Positions 8,765 to 17,550 are shown, numbered from the stretch's first letter. The stretch: DNA of 64,000 bases from JBFWUW01 sp050247075 (GCA_050247075.1 JBFWUW010000002.1:160228-224227); one strand, 5' to 3'. Notes: generated by a model not told the origin, from the sequence alone. A program made the numbers and translations.

Positions 8765-11020
8765 CTACTTCTTCATCAACTCCGCGCACACCTTATGCGG
8801 CGCCATCGGCAGATCGCGCAGCCGCAGGCCGGTGGCGGCGTGGATGGCGTTGGCCACGGCGGCGGGCGGGGCGACAATGGGCGTTTCGCCCACGCCGCGG
8901 ACACCATAGGGGTGGTCGGGGTTGGGGACTTCCACGATGATCGTCTCCAGCATCGGCAGGTCGAGCGCGGTCGGCATGCGGTAATCCAGGTAGCTGGCGT
9001 TTTTCATCTTGCCGGCATCGTCGAAGAAGTATTCCTCGTTGAGCGCCCAGCCAATCCCCTGGGCACTTCCCCCTTGCATCTGCCCTTCGACGTAGCTGGG
9101 ATGGATCGCCTTGCCGGCGTCTTGAATGGCCGTGTAACGCAAGATGGTCGTCTTGCCCGTTTCGGGATCGACCTCGACATCGGCGATGTGGACGCCAAAC
9201 CCGTTGGTGAAGCCTTGCGGATCGACACTGGCCCGGCCAATGACCGTGCCCCCTGTCTCATGCAGCTTCGCAGCCAGTTCCTTGAACGAAAGCTGCTTGC
9301 CGTTGTTGCGGTAGACGCCATGTTCGACCGTCACTTGTTCCGGCTTGCACTCCCAAATTTGGGCTGCCCGTTCGCACATCTGCTTTTGCACATCAAGCCC
9401 GCAGTGATAGGCGGCCAGGCCGGTGGCAAAAGTCACGCGGCTGCCGCCGGTGACATCGGTGTAACCGGCGGTGTCGGTATCGCCGACTTGCGGCTTGACC
9501 TCCTCGGCGGCAATGCCCAAAGTCTCGGCCAGTTGCATGGCGATGCCCGTCCGCGAGCCGCCGATATCGGTGGAGCCCTCCATCAGCATGACCGTGCCGT
9601 CGGGGTTGACGCTGGCCGAGGCCGCCGACTTCAACCCGATATTGAACCAAAAGCCGGCCGCCAGCCCGCGTCCGCGGTTCTTGCCGGTCAGCTTGCTCTT
9701 GTAGTGGTCGCTGTTCTTGGCGGCCTCCAAGCACTCCACCAGCCCAATACGCGGGTAGACCGGCCCATCCACACGGCGAGTCCCTTCCTTGGCGGCGTTT
9801 TTCAGGCGGAATTCGATCGGATCGAGGCCCAGCTTTTCGGCCAGCTCGTCGATCACCGTCTCGCAAGCGAAGGCGGCCTGCGTGGCACCCGGCGCGCGGT
9901 AAGCTTGGGTCTTGGGCTTGTTCATCAACACATCGAAGCCATCGACCTTGGCGTGGGCCAGTTCGTAGCAACTAAAGACGCACATGCAGCCCGGCCCAAT
10001 CATGCCGCCGGGATACGCGCCGGCGTCGTAGGCCAGCCAGGCCTCGCCCGCCGTCAGCTTGCCATCCTTGGTGGCACCCAGCTTGACCCGCATGAACGAG
10101 CCGGGCGTGGGGCCTGTCCCTTCAAAGCAATCGGCGCGGCTCATGGAAATCTTGACCGGACGGCCCGTCTTGCGACTGAGCGCGGCGGCGACCGGTTCCA
10201 GGTAAACGGCGATCTTTCCGCCGAAGCCGCCGCCGATTTCGCAAGGGATAACCTTGACGCTAGAGATGGGGATCTCTAGCAATTCGGCCACCTGGTGCCG
10301 GCAGGTGAACGAACCTTGCGTTGAGGCCCAAATGGTGAGCTGCCCGTCGGCGTTCCAGTTGGCGGTGGCCACGTGCGGCTCGATATAGCCTTGATGAACG
10401 CTGGCCGTTTTGAACTCCCGCTCGATGACCACATCGGACTTTTTGAAGGCGTCTTCGACGTTGCCAATTTCAAAATGCAGATGCTTGGAGACATTGCTGG
10501 GCTTGTCGGCCAGCTTGCCCATCATGTCGGTGCGGACATCGTCGTGCAGCAGCGGAGCGTCTGGCTTCATGGCGTCCAACACCCACAACACGACGGGCAG
10601 CGGCTCGTAATCGACCTTGATGAGGGCCAGAGCCTCCTCGGCGACATTGGGGTTGATGGCGGCCACGGCGGCCACCGCGTGTCCCTTGTACAGCACCTTG
10701 CCATGGGCCAGGCAGTTTCCCCCCAAGTGCTTGAGATTGACGGCCCCCTCGCCCAACTCGGCGATTTTATCTTTCAAGCCGGGCAAGTCGGCGGCCGTCA
10801 CCACGGCATGCACGCCCGGCAGCTTTTCGGCGGCCGAGGTATCAATCTTCTTGATCTTGGCGTGGGCATGCGGGCTGCGCAATATCTTGCCATGCAGCAT
10901 CTTCGGCAATTGCACATCGTTGCCATAAACGGCCCGGCCGGTAACCTTATCAACGCCATCATGGCGAACAGGGCGGGTACCGATGACTTTGTATTGTGGG
11001 GTGGTGTTTTCGCGGTGCAT
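8765..11020 (-). CDS. Xanthine dehydrogenase family molybdopterin-binding (large) subunit
   Basis: 751 residues, the size of the CoxL/XdhA/aldehyde oxidase large subunit. It carries the N-terminal hammerhead domain (VTGRAVYGNDVQLPKMLHGK) and molybdopterin-binding stretches (EIGGGFGGKIAVYLEP, YRAPGATQAAFACE, GVRGVGETPIVAPPAA). The last contains the glutamate of the GxGE motif that deprotonates Mo-bound water. It hydroxylates an N-heterocycle or aldehyde; the substrate cannot be told. It lacks the CO dehydrogenase motif AYxCSFR. Together with the minus-strand 2Fe-2S and FAD subunits upstream it makes a complete heterotrimer. Confidence 0.92.
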   Translation of the reverse strand: MHRENTTPQYKVIGTRPVRHDGVDKVTGRAVYGNDVQLPKMLHGKILRSPHAHAKIKKIDTSAAEKLPGVHAVVTAADLPGLKDKIAELGEGAVNLKHLGGNCLAHGKVLYKGHAVAAVAAINPNVAEEALALIKVDYEPLPVVLWVLDAMKPDAPLLHDDVRTDMMGKLADKPSNVSKHLHFEIGNVEDAFKKSDVVIEREFKTASVHQGYIEPHVATANWNADGQLTIWASTQGSFTCRHQVAELLEIPISSVKVIPCEIGGGFGGKIAVYLEPVAAALSRKTGRPVKISMSRADCFEGTGPTPGSFMRVKLGATKDGKLTAGEAWLAYDAGAYPGGMIGPGCMCVFSCYELAHAKVDGFDVLMNKPKTQAYRAPGATQAAFACETVIDELAEKLGLDPIEFRLKNAAKEGTRRVDGPVYPRIGLVECLEAAKNSDHYKSKLTGKNRGRGLAAGFWFNIGLKSAASASVNPDGTVMLMEGSTDIGGSRTGIAMQLAETLGIAAEEVKPQVGDTDTAGYTDVTGGSRVTFATGLAAYHCGLDVQKQMCERAAQIWECKPEQVTVEHGVYRNNGKQLSFKELAAKLHETGGTVIGRASVDPQGFTNGFGVHIADVEVDPETGKTTILRYTAIQDAGKAIHPSYVEGQMQGGSAQGIGWALNEEYFFDDAGKMKNASYLDYRMPTALDLPMLETIIVEVPNPDHPYGVRGVGETPIVAPPAAVANAIHAATGLRLRDLPMAPHKVCAELMKK

Positions 11021-11047
11021 GGGGGGTTCCTTCGGATAGCAAAGAAG

Positions 11048-11193
11048 CCGTCAGCGGAGAAGCTGTCAGCTATCAGCTTATTCGTGGTTGGCGTAAGTGA
11101 ATCGGCTGCATTTATTACTCGCGAAACCGTTGGTCATAGCCTGATCGTTCTATGCGAAAAGCTGACAGCTTCTCCGCTGACAGCTTCTCCGCT
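11048..11193. repeat. Inverted repeat E, gene-less copy
   Basis: TCAGCGGAGAAGCTGTCAGC at 11051-11070 is exactly inverted at 11161-11180, with a second direct unit to 11190. It fills the spacer between the large and 2Fe-2S subunit genes, and the 2Fe-2S subunit stop codon (TAG, 11194-11192) abuts the repeat. The same unit brackets the four-helix-bundle gene and occurs upstream of aconitase. Confidence 0.85.
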
Positions 11194-11671
11194 ATTTCCC
11201 CGCCATCTGCTTCGCCGATTCCTGCACCGCCCGCACGATCTTGTCGTAGCCCGTGCAGCGGCAGAGATTATTGGCAAGTTCAAAACGGATATCGTGCTCG
11301 GTCGGGTTGGGGTTCTTATCCAGCAGGGCCTTGGCCGTGACGATAAAACCAGGCGTGCAGATGCCGCATTGCAGCGCCGCCCCTTCCAGAAAGCACTGCT
11401 GGACAGGGTGCAAATGCGACTCGCAGGCGATTCCCTCGATGGTCGTGATCTCGGCCCCCTCGGCCTCAACCCCCAGCACCAGGCAGCTATTCACCGGCAC
11501 GCCGTTCATCATCACGGTGCAAGCGCCGCAGTTGCCATTGTTGCAACCCTCTTTGCTGCCGGTGAAATGCAGCACATCGCGCAATACCTCCAACAGACTC
11601 TGGCGAGCCTCACACAGAAACTCAGCGCTTTCGCCGTTAATCGTCGTCGTAACGTGCAGCTTTTTGGACAT
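11192..11671 (-). CDS. 2Fe-2S subunit of xanthine dehydrogenase family enzyme
   Basis: 159 residues, the normal size of CoxS/XdhC-type small subunits. The plant-ferredoxin-type cluster is ligated by GCNNGNCGACTV (Cys43, 48, 51) plus Cys63 in NSCLVLG; the second cluster by QCGICTPGF and NLCRCTGYD. It passes electrons from the molybdenum centre to FAD. The gene sits between the large subunit gene and an inserted four-helix-bundle gene, all on the minus strand. Confidence 0.93.
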   Translation of the reverse strand: MSKKLHVTTTINGESAEFLCEARQSLLEVLRDVLHFTGSKEGCNNGNCGACTVMMNGVPVNSCLVLGVEAEGAEITTIEGIACESHLHPVQQCFLEGAALQCGICTPGFIVTAKALLDKNPNPTEHDIRFELANNLCRCTGYDKIVRAVQESAKQMAGK

Positions 11672-11690
11672 TGGTTTCCTTCGGAAAAAG

Positions 11691-12211
11691 CCGTCAGCGG
11701 AGAAGCTGTCAGCAATCAGCTCTTTAGGGTTAACGTTGGGGTTGCAGTCGGCTGATGAATGCCGTGAGCATTCGTTTTAGTTCGGTGGTGGATTGCGTAT
11801 GGGCGGCGTAGGCTTGTTGGTTCAAGAATCCGAGATCATGCGCCAGGAGTATGTGGTATTCAACCTCGCTCGCGGAGCCGGCGGCGATACGGCAAAATCG
11901 GGCGAGTTCCGCTTCACCATCGCGACCGCATCCTTCGGCAATGTTGGCGGCAATCGATGCCGCCGCGCGGCGAATTTGGCTGGTCAGTCCGTAAAGCTCC
12001 TCTTTGGGAAAAGCGGCCGTCGTCCGATACAAGTCCAATGTCAATTGATGTGCTTTCCGCCATACCTGCAGGTCGCGGAAGTCACGCACGAATTGGCCCT
12101 CTCAATCGTGAAACTACAAACAAAACCTTGCTTCCGAAACTACCACCATGTACGACGATGTGCCCAACGTAGTCAACAAGCTGATAGCTGACAGCTTCTC
12201 CGCTGACAGCT
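11691..12211. mobile_element. Inverted-repeat-bounded module carrying a four-helix-bundle gene
   Basis: A ~31-bp repeat (11691-11721) is repeated in inverted orientation at 12178-12211, sharing TCAGCGGAGAAGCTGTCAGC. The 520-bp interval holds only the S23/IVP-type gene and separates two subunit genes of one enzyme that are normally adjacent. The stop codon of the FAD subunit (TAG, 12212-12210) lies at the repeat edge. The repeat and insertion are visible; calling it mobile is inference. Confidence 0.6.
11730..12089 (-). CDS. Four helix bundle protein (S23 / 23S rRNA intervening-sequence protein family)
   Basis: 119 residues, a typical length. It starts MRDFRDLQVWRKAHQLTLDL and has FPKEELYGLTSQIRRAAASI and NIAEGCGR, the conserved core of the four-helix-bundle family first known from ORFs inside 23S rRNA intervening sequences. 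No enzymatic function is established. Its position inside the molybdenum hydroxylase operon, bounded by inverted repeats, suggests that the module inserted there. Confidence 0.9.
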   Translation of the reverse strand: MRDFRDLQVWRKAHQLTLDLYRTTAAFPKEELYGLTSQIRRAAASIAANIAEGCGRDGEAELARFCRIAAGSASEVEYHILLAHDLGFLNQQAYAAHTQSTTELKRMLTAFISRLQPQR

Positions 12212-13103
12212 ACCCCGCCCTCTCCACCGCTTTCGCCAGCGCCCGCTTCACCAACACTCCCACCAAATGCACGCGGTATTCGGCTGGGCCGCGCATGTCG
12301 CTGATCGGTTTGGCGGACTTTTTGGCTTCCTCGCCAGCTTGGGCAAAGGTGGCTTCCGTGGCGGGCTTGCCGGCCAGCCAGGCGCTGGCCTCCGCCGCGA
12401 ACATCGGCTTGGGGGCCACCGCCGCCAGGGCCACGCGGGCCGACTCAATCTTGTCGCCGGCCGCGTTGAGTTGCACCCAGGCCGCCGCGCCAACCACGGC
12501 GATGTCCATTTCGTTGCGGGGGATGAACCGCAGATAGTGCGAACCGCTCTTTTTGCTGGGGGCGGGAAACTCCAACGACACCAAAAATTCCCCGCGGGCC
12601 AGCACGTTCTTGCCCGGCGCGGTGCAAAAATCGGCCACCGGCACCGTCCGCTGGCCGTTCGGCCCGGCAATATGGCAGGTGGCGTTCAAGGCAATCAGCG
12701 ACGGGATGGAATCGGCGGCGGGTGACGAATTGCAGAGGTTGCCGCCGATACTGGCCCGGCTTTGAATTTGCCAGCCGCCAATGATGCGGGCGGAGTCGGC
12801 CAGCGCGGGGTAGGCGGCGGCAATCTTCTCATCGCCGTAGATTTGGTAGCAGGGGACGCCCGCCCCCAACGTCAGCCCCTTGCCAGCGGGAAAACCGGCC
12901 TTGGTCAGATCGGGGATTTTTTTGATATCGACGACCAGATCGGCCTGCCGCATCCCCTCGCGGAGTTGCACCAGAATATCGGTGCCGCCGGCCAGCACCT
13001 TGGCCTTGTCGCCACTCGCCGCCAGCAGGCTGACCGCTTCGTCCACCGTTGCCGCCGCCGCGTATTCAAAGTCTTTCAAGGTAGCCAATCTCCCGTGGAC
13101 CAC
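12210..13103 (-). CDS. FAD-binding subunit of xanthine dehydrogenase family enzyme
   Basis: Up to 297 residues, like CoxM/XdhB. The FAD-binding PCMH domain shows AGGTDILVQLREG near residue 40 and ASIGGNLCNSSPAADSIPS near 115; the C-terminal CO-dehydrogenase flavoprotein domain follows. The annotated start is GTG at 13103, but the family normally begins at the equivalent of KDFEYAAA, and a TTG at 13079 preceded 10 bases upstream by GGGAG (13094-13090) would give exactly that. It is the first gene of the minus-strand molybdenum hydroxylase cluster, so the promoter should lie just above 13110. Confidence 0.9.
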   Translation of the reverse strand: MVHGRLATLKDFEYAAAATVDEAVSLLAASGDKAKVLAGGTDILVQLREGMRQADLVVDIKKIPDLTKAGFPAGKGLTLGAGVPCYQIYGDEKIAAAYPALADSARIIGGWQIQSRASIGGNLCNSSPAADSIPSLIALNATCHIAGPNGQRTVPVADFCTAPGKNVLARGEFLVSLEFPAPSKKSGSHYLRFIPRNEMDIAVVGAAAWVQLNAAGDKIESARVALAAVAPKPMFAAEASAWLAGKPATEATFAQAGEEAKKSAKPISDMRGPAEYRVHLVGVLVKRALAKAVERAG

Positions 13104-13177
13104 GCCAGGATTCCGCGTCCAGCCGACGCTCGCCCCGCAATATCGTGCCGCCTTCCCCGCCTGTCAAGCCAACGGAA

Positions 13178-13265
13178 AACGTAGCCGCACGGCTCCCGCC
13201 ATGCGGGCTGGAGCGGCGATCGATTATCCAAGCCGATCGGCATCGCCCGATATGGACGATCGATG
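13178..13265 (+). repeat. Dispersed repeat G, copy 1
   Basis: An 88-bp unit starting AACGTAGCCGCACGGCTCCC, about 84% identical by eye to 14134-14221; shorter forms occur at 38819-38943. It contains a palindromic core (GCCATGC/GCATGGC type). It lies upstream of the FAD subunit gene. Confidence 0.8.
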
Positions 13266-13317
13266 AATCGCATCCAGCCGCCACCGCGGCGGGTGGCCTA
13301 AGCAGCAACGGCCAAGA

Positions 13318-13545
13318 TCACGGGGCGGCCGTGTTTGACGCACCTCTCATGTCAGAAGACGATTGCCGCTCGCGAGCCTCGGTTAGTGCGTCGTGCCTCG
13401 CTTGCCACACCGGACGATTCGACGCCGCTTGACGGCGGGCCGCATCCTCGGCAATGGCGACAACGTCAGCGTCGAAACGGTCGGAGATTTCACGGCGAAT
13501 TCGGTGGATTTCGTCGATCGGGGAATCAGTCGATATCTGAACCAT
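13318..13545 (-). CDS. Small partner protein of a PIN toxin (candidate antitoxin)
   Basis: 75 residues, highly charged, with an N-terminal stretch SPIDEIHRIRREISDRFD like the short proteins often encoded directly downstream of PIN genes in cyanobacteria and planctomycetes. Its start overlaps the end of the PIN gene by 20 bp, indicating translational coupling. No DNA-binding domain is obvious. The antitoxin role is inferred from position and size; toxin-first order is unusual for VapBC. Confidence 0.55.
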   Translation of the reverse strand: MVQISTDSPIDEIHRIRREISDRFDADVVAIAEDAARRQAASNRPVWQARHDALTEARERQSSSDMRGASNTAAP

Positions 13546-14011
13546 CGCCCAATAGCTCCTCGGGAGTGCAAATGATCGGTATCGGAATATTCAAGGCCGT
13601 CAATAAGTTGTGGATACGCGGAAGAATCTTGGCGTTGGCAATGTGCTTGCAGTTCCACGTCAATAGGTATTGTATCCGATAATGGGCGACCGATGCGATA
13701 TGCAGTGCATCCACCTGCGCCTTTGGCGGCAGGACGCCAAGGGCCATGATTTCGTTCGCGAGCCGAGGAATCTCAGGAGCGTTGGGCAGCAGCGGAATTC
13801 CGTCGAGTAATTCGAGCCGTTCCGCGGCAAGCGTCGGGTCACCCCCCGATGCTTCGTCGATCACGTATTGGGAGACAACCAGTTCGTAATTGGAACGCTC
13901 GTCGTTCCACCATTGGTGCGTCAGCAACTGCCGGGCAGCGGCCACGACTTGCGTGCTTGGCTTCTGACGCAAGTAGCTGACGATTGACGTTTCGATGTAA
14001 AGTGTGTCCAT
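13526..14011 (-). CDS. PIN-domain protein (VapC-like toxin candidate)
   Basis: 161 residues. The N-terminal MDTLYIETSIVSYL places an acidic residue and a Glu-Thr-Ser where PIN ribonucleases have Asp-x-Ser/Thr. A second acidic site lies in QVDALHIASVAHYRIQYLLTWN, and the LLTWNCKHIANA region matches the usual third motif (normally TxNxKDF), here with His-Ile instead of Asp-Phe. It is probably an Mg-dependent RNase, or a diverged relative. It is followed and overlapped by a 75-residue partner. Confidence 0.75.
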   Translation of the reverse strand: MDTLYIETSIVSYLRQKPSTQVVAAARQLLTHQWWNDERSNYELVVSQYVIDEASGGDPTLAAERLELLDGIPLLPNAPEIPRLANEIMALGVLPPKAQVDALHIASVAHYRIQYLLTWNCKHIANAKILPRIHNLLTALNIPIPIICTPEELLGDGSDID

Positions 14012-14133
14012 CGTGGAATTGTATCACGACGAACGGCTAAATTAAGCAGGCCGGGAGGATGCGATCAATGAGCGAAGCGAACAGACAACGTAAAACCGGT
14101 GCCGCTGCATCGCCCGGTTCCGCGGCTGGCGAC

Positions 14134-14221
14134 AACGTAGCCGCGTGGCTCCCGCCATGCAGGCTGCAACGGCGCTCGATTATCTCAGCCGATCGGTGTC
14201 GCCCGAGATGGACTTTTGATC
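14134..14221 (+). repeat. Dispersed repeat G, copy 2
   Basis: Same orientation as copy 1 (13178-13265), with about 14 differences over 88 bp by eye. It lies in the non-coding gap between the PIN gene and the next hypothetical gene. Confidence 0.8.
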
Positions 14222-14238
14222 AATTTGGTTGGGGAACA

Positions 14239-14541
14239 CTAATTCCGCAATGTCGTGAGCGAGCGAATGATCTGTCCATCGCGAAGAACAACGTAGCCGG
14301 CACAGCCGCGGAAATTGGCCCACGTTTCCGGAGGGCTGTGAAATCGCCAAACTTCGTCATTGGGCATTAGGTCGGCAATGAATGGGAGCCATATAGTTGT
14401 TTCCCATTGTTTGAATGGCACGCTACGTTCGAGCAATTTCCGCTTGTTGCCTTCGGATAACTTGAGTTCAGCCAGCTCGCGAAGTCGAACGTCGAGGAAA
14501 GTTAAGCTTTCGCAGCGTTCTGTAAGCCACTCGTGCTCCAC
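14239..14541 (-). CDS. Hypothetical protein, 100 aa
   Basis: Soluble, with a helical N-terminus (LTERCESLTFLDVRLRELAE) and a C-terminus rich in aromatic and beta residues, WRFHSPPETWANFRGCAGYV, ending in LRDGQIIRSLTTLRN. The composition and normal codon pattern suggest a real protein, and similar short proteins occur in planctomycetes, but I recognise no named family. It lies alone in a sparse region between the PIN pair and a small membrane protein. Confidence 0.5.
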   Translation of the reverse strand: MEHEWLTERCESLTFLDVRLRELAELKLSEGNKRKLLERSVPFKQWETTIWLPFIADLMPNDEVWRFHSPPETWANFRGCAGYVVLRDGQIIRSLTTLRN

Positions 14542-14694
14542 GGTAGGTTCAATCAGGGGACATTGGATCGGTAGACGAAAGACAAAAATAACCGGGTTTG
14601 CGGGCGAATGGAAAGAAGGGGCAGTTTGTGAGTTCCGCCATTAGAAAGGCGTTCAGGTTTTGGCCGTTTCCTGGCGCATGGCCGGGCGGCGTGC

Positions 14695-14898
14695 TCATCC
14701 GTCCGTGCTCCGCTGGCTCCGCAACTGCCATGCGGTCATAACGCCAGCAACGGCAGCGAACGACAGGATGAGACCAGGTCCCCATTGTCCGACAGTGATG
14801 CAGACAGCACCCACGGCAAGGGCGATCAGGGCAAGCGCGAACGACGCCCCTGCCGCCCGCTCGTTTCGGCTGGCCCGCGATGAAGGTGATGTGTTCAT
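14695..14898 (-). CDS. Small two-helix membrane protein, hypothetical
   Basis: 67 residues if begun at the ATG at 14898 (MNTSPSSRASRNERAAG). It has two hydrophobic segments, FALALIALAVGAVCITVG and GLILSFAAVAGVMTAW, separated by a short turn. An upstream in-frame start at 14970 is possible but adds an unconvincing leader. No family recognised. Confidence 0.4.
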   Translation of the reverse strand: MNTSPSSRASRNERAAGASFALALIALAVGAVCITVGQWGPGLILSFAAVAGVMTAWQLRSQRSTDG

Positions 14899-15152
14899 GG
14901 GTTTGCGGTAGACAAACTTGTTGTTAGGCTGATCCACCTGTTTCCCTGCAGACCGCAACCATGCGGCCAAGCACGCAGCCCTTATTGATTCATAACTCGA
15001 ATCTCAATCATTGGTTACACGCCTGCGATGCCGCTTTGAAGGTGATAGGCCGTTTCAGGCTAATATAGCTCAATCGCCAGACAGGCCAAAGCATTCCTAT
15101 TGAATCATCGTTGTGCTAAGCCGGCCACGCAGGCCTGCTGCATATTCGTTTG

Positions 15153-15746
15153 TCATGCAGGTGACGCGGTCTTGTACGGCTGATAACCGTAATACTTGGG
15201 CGACGAATCCAATCGCACGTGCAGCCACGACACGCCTGCTCCAGCCGTGCTCAGCCAGATCGGTCTTTCTCCCAACCGGCTGAGCACCGTTTCCCCCACG
15301 CGGCCAAAAAGCGTGTGCCACTGCGCCGGAGGCGCACTTCGTACAAAAGCCGCCAAATGCCCATAAGTTGAATCCGGCCCGACCGGACATGGCACAATCA
15401 TCATCGCGTCATTCCCCAAATTCGGAAACACGGCCACATCTTCAACGGCATGCGACGAGAAGTAGGTCGAGAACGCGGCCCTGTCCGGAGTCCTGGCCAA
15501 TCCAGGGCTATCCAATATGACGCACTCAAAATCTCGACCGGCGCTGGACAAAGTGATGGCCGGAGTCTCCCAGCGAAACGCAACGAACGGCGCCAGCGAT
15601 AGTTGAGTTACCAGGCAGGACCGGAACTCGGCGTCATCCCGCAGTAGCTCAAGCGCCGACAATCGCGAGATAGCCAAGCCATCACGATGGAACGCAAGTT
15701 TAATGACACGGCCGTTCGATTCGATCGTCTGGCGAGTCTGCCACAT
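15153..15746 (-). CDS. Uncharacterised protein resembling the DUF6940 family
   Basis: 197 residues if started at ATG 15746. The frame continues upstream through the antisense of sulfite reductase, so only this part is believed. Conserved-looking blocks are DDAEFRSCLVTQLSLAPF, FRWETPAITLSS, FPNLGNDAMMIVPCPVG, HLAAFVRSAPPAQWHTLF, and the closing GAGVSWLHVRLDSSPKYYGY. These match my memory of a bacterial family of unknown function (DUF6940); the name needs a profile search. It follows the sulfite reductase gene by 56 bp on the same strand, so they may be co-transcribed. Confidence 0.6.
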   Translation of the reverse strand: MWQTRQTIESNGRVIKLAFHRDGLAISRLSALELLRDDAEFRSCLVTQLSLAPFVAFRWETPAITLSSAGRDFECVILDSPGLARTPDRAAFSTYFSSHAVEDVAVFPNLGNDAMMIVPCPVGPDSTYGHLAAFVRSAPPAQWHTLFGRVGETVLSRLGERPIWLSTAGAGVSWLHVRLDSSPKYYGYQPYKTASPA

Positions 15747-15802
15747 GGAGTACTCGAACTGCCTTGCAAGGGGTAAATTCTTCCCCCGTTGTCCGCGCGC
15801 CG

Positions 15803-17530
15803 CTACGAAGCCGCCGCTTGCTCGCCAAACGCCAGCAAATCCTCGACGCCTTTGCGGTGGCAGAAGTCGCCCAGGGTTTCGCCTTCTTGCCGTTCGTGCT
15901 TGAAGTAGGTGAAGATCGGCACCAGCGTCTGCAGCAACTCGCCTTCGGGGACTTCGTCTTTGTAGGTGAAGTTGAGGCGGTCGCCCAATAGCCGTCCCCC
16001 CAGCAGCAAGCGGTACTTGCCGGGCGATTTGCCCACCAGGCCGATGTCGCTGTTGTACGGGCGGGCGCAGCCGTTGGGGCAGCCCGTCATGCGGATGGTG
16101 AACGTCTCCTGCGACAGCCCTAGCTTGGCCAATTCCACTTCGATCTGGTCGATGATCCCCGGCAAGGCCCGTTCGGCCTCGGTAATGGAAAGGCCGCAGG
16201 TGGGCCAGGCCACGCAGGCCATCGACCAGCGGCGGACGTTGCTGATCTCGTGCGACAGCTTGACGCCGTGCTCGTGCAAGATTTTTTCCAGCACGGGTTT
16301 GTCTTCTGGCTTCACATCGCAAAACAGAATGCTCTGGTGCGAAGTCAGCCGCAAGTTAGGACGCAACCGCGTGCAAATTTCGCGGAGGGCCGTTTTCAGG
16401 CGGAATCCCTCGTGGTCGAGGATGCGGCCGTTCTCCACATTCAGCCCGTAGAACCAGCCCCCGTCCCCTTGCTCGCGCCAGCCCAGGTGGTCGTCAAAGC
16501 CCCACACCTCGTCGGGCTTGGGCTCGGGCAGCGTGTACCCCAGGTAAGCTTCCGTTTTCTGCTTGAAGACATCCAGGCCCATGTTGGCGATGGTGTACTT
16601 CAGGCGGGCCACTTTGCGGTCGCTACGGTTGCCGCAGTCGCGTTGGACCTTGACCACCGCTTCGGCCACGGCAATCGCCTGGTCGGGCGTGCAAAAGGCC
16701 ATCCGCTGGGCCACGGCCGGATAGGTCTTGGCGGCGCTGGGCGTGACGCCAAACCCGCCGCCGACCAGCACGTTGTAGCCCACGATGTGATGATCGCGGC
16801 AGATCGCCATGAAAGCCAGATCGTTGGCGTACATATCGACGCAGTTGTCCCCGGGCAGGCCGACGGCAATCTTGAATTTTCGCGGCAGATAGGTCGGCCC
16901 GTAGATCGGCTCAACATCCGGCTGGCCGTTGCCGCCGGCCAGTTGTTCCTCGCCGCTGTCGGGGTCTTTCAGCCAGATCTCGTAATAGGCCCTCGTCTTA
17001 GGGCAAAGATGCTCGGCCAATTGGTCGGCAAAAAGCTGCATTTGGTCGTGAACCGGATCGTCGCGATGCGGCGCGGGGCAGCACATGACATTGCGGTTGA
17101 CATCGCCGCAAGCCGCCAGCGTACTCATCTGCACATCGTTGATCCGCTTGATGCACTGCCGCAGATTCTCTTTGAGAATTCCGTGCAATTGCAAGCCTTG
17201 CCGGGTGGTGATCCGCAGTGTGGTGTTGCCGATTTCGTCGCACATGTCCAACTCGGCCAACATCTGGGCGCTGGTCAGCTTGCCACCGGGAATTTTGGTG
17301 CGAACCATGAAGATAAAGGCCTTTTCGGCCTTCTTGCCGCCAGCCCCGCGCGAGGCGGCCCGCTCGTCGCGGTCGTCTTGCTGATAGGTGCCGTGCGTCT
17401 TCAGCAACTGCTCGCTGGCTTTGCCAAAGTGGTTAGAGCCATCGACCAACTCCTGGGGGATCGGCCCGCGCAGAAAGTTGCTCTCGGACTTAAAGCCTTC
17501 AATGGGGCTGAGTTTTGCGTCGGTGCTCAT
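15803..17530 (-). CDS. cysI: Assimilatory sulfite reductase hemoprotein subunit
   Basis: 575 residues, close to CysI/plant-type SiR length. It reduces sulfite to sulfide with six electrons using siroheme coupled to a 4Fe-4S cluster. The two ferredoxin-like/NIR-SIR duplications are evident: RTKIPGGKLTSAQML and TTRQGLQLHGILK near residues 85-125, and GVTPSAAKTYPAVAQRM. Cluster ligands lie in MACVAWPTCGLSITEAER and MTGCPNGCARPY. VALPTC/VAWPTC-type residues and the long N-terminus favour sulfite over nitrite reductase, but this is by motif only. A heptad array sits about 20 bp upstream of the ATG. Siroheme synthesis links it to the CbiX-like gene near 58 kb. Confidence 0.88.
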   Translation of the reverse strand: MSTDAKLSPIEGFKSESNFLRGPIPQELVDGSNHFGKASEQLLKTHGTYQQDDRDERAASRGAGGKKAEKAFIFMVRTKIPGGKLTSAQMLAELDMCDEIGNTTLRITTRQGLQLHGILKENLRQCIKRINDVQMSTLAACGDVNRNVMCCPAPHRDDPVHDQMQLFADQLAEHLCPKTRAYYEIWLKDPDSGEEQLAGGNGQPDVEPIYGPTYLPRKFKIAVGLPGDNCVDMYANDLAFMAICRDHHIVGYNVLVGGGFGVTPSAAKTYPAVAQRMAFCTPDQAIAVAEAVVKVQRDCGNRSDRKVARLKYTIANMGLDVFKQKTEAYLGYTLPEPKPDEVWGFDDHLGWREQGDGGWFYGLNVENGRILDHEGFRLKTALREICTRLRPNLRLTSHQSILFCDVKPEDKPVLEKILHEHGVKLSHEISNVRRWSMACVAWPTCGLSITEAERALPGIIDQIEVELAKLGLSQETFTIRMTGCPNGCARPYNSDIGLVGKSPGKYRLLLGGRLLGDRLNFTYKDEVPEGELLQTLVPIFTYFKHERQEGETLGDFCHRKGVEDLLAFGEQAAAS

Positions 17531-17550
17531 GCGAAACCAAGGGAGAGGGA

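Noticed and set aside
8456..10279. 607-residue open frame on the plus strand
   Set aside because: Antisense to the molybdenum hydroxylase large subunit; caused by high GC and third-position bias.
14549..14785. 78-residue minus-strand ORF
   Set aside because: Overlaps the small two-helix membrane protein in another frame and has no protein-like features.
15747..16322. 389-residue version of the DUF6940-like gene
   Set aside because: The added N-terminal 192 residues are antisense to the end of sulfite reductase and lack protein character.
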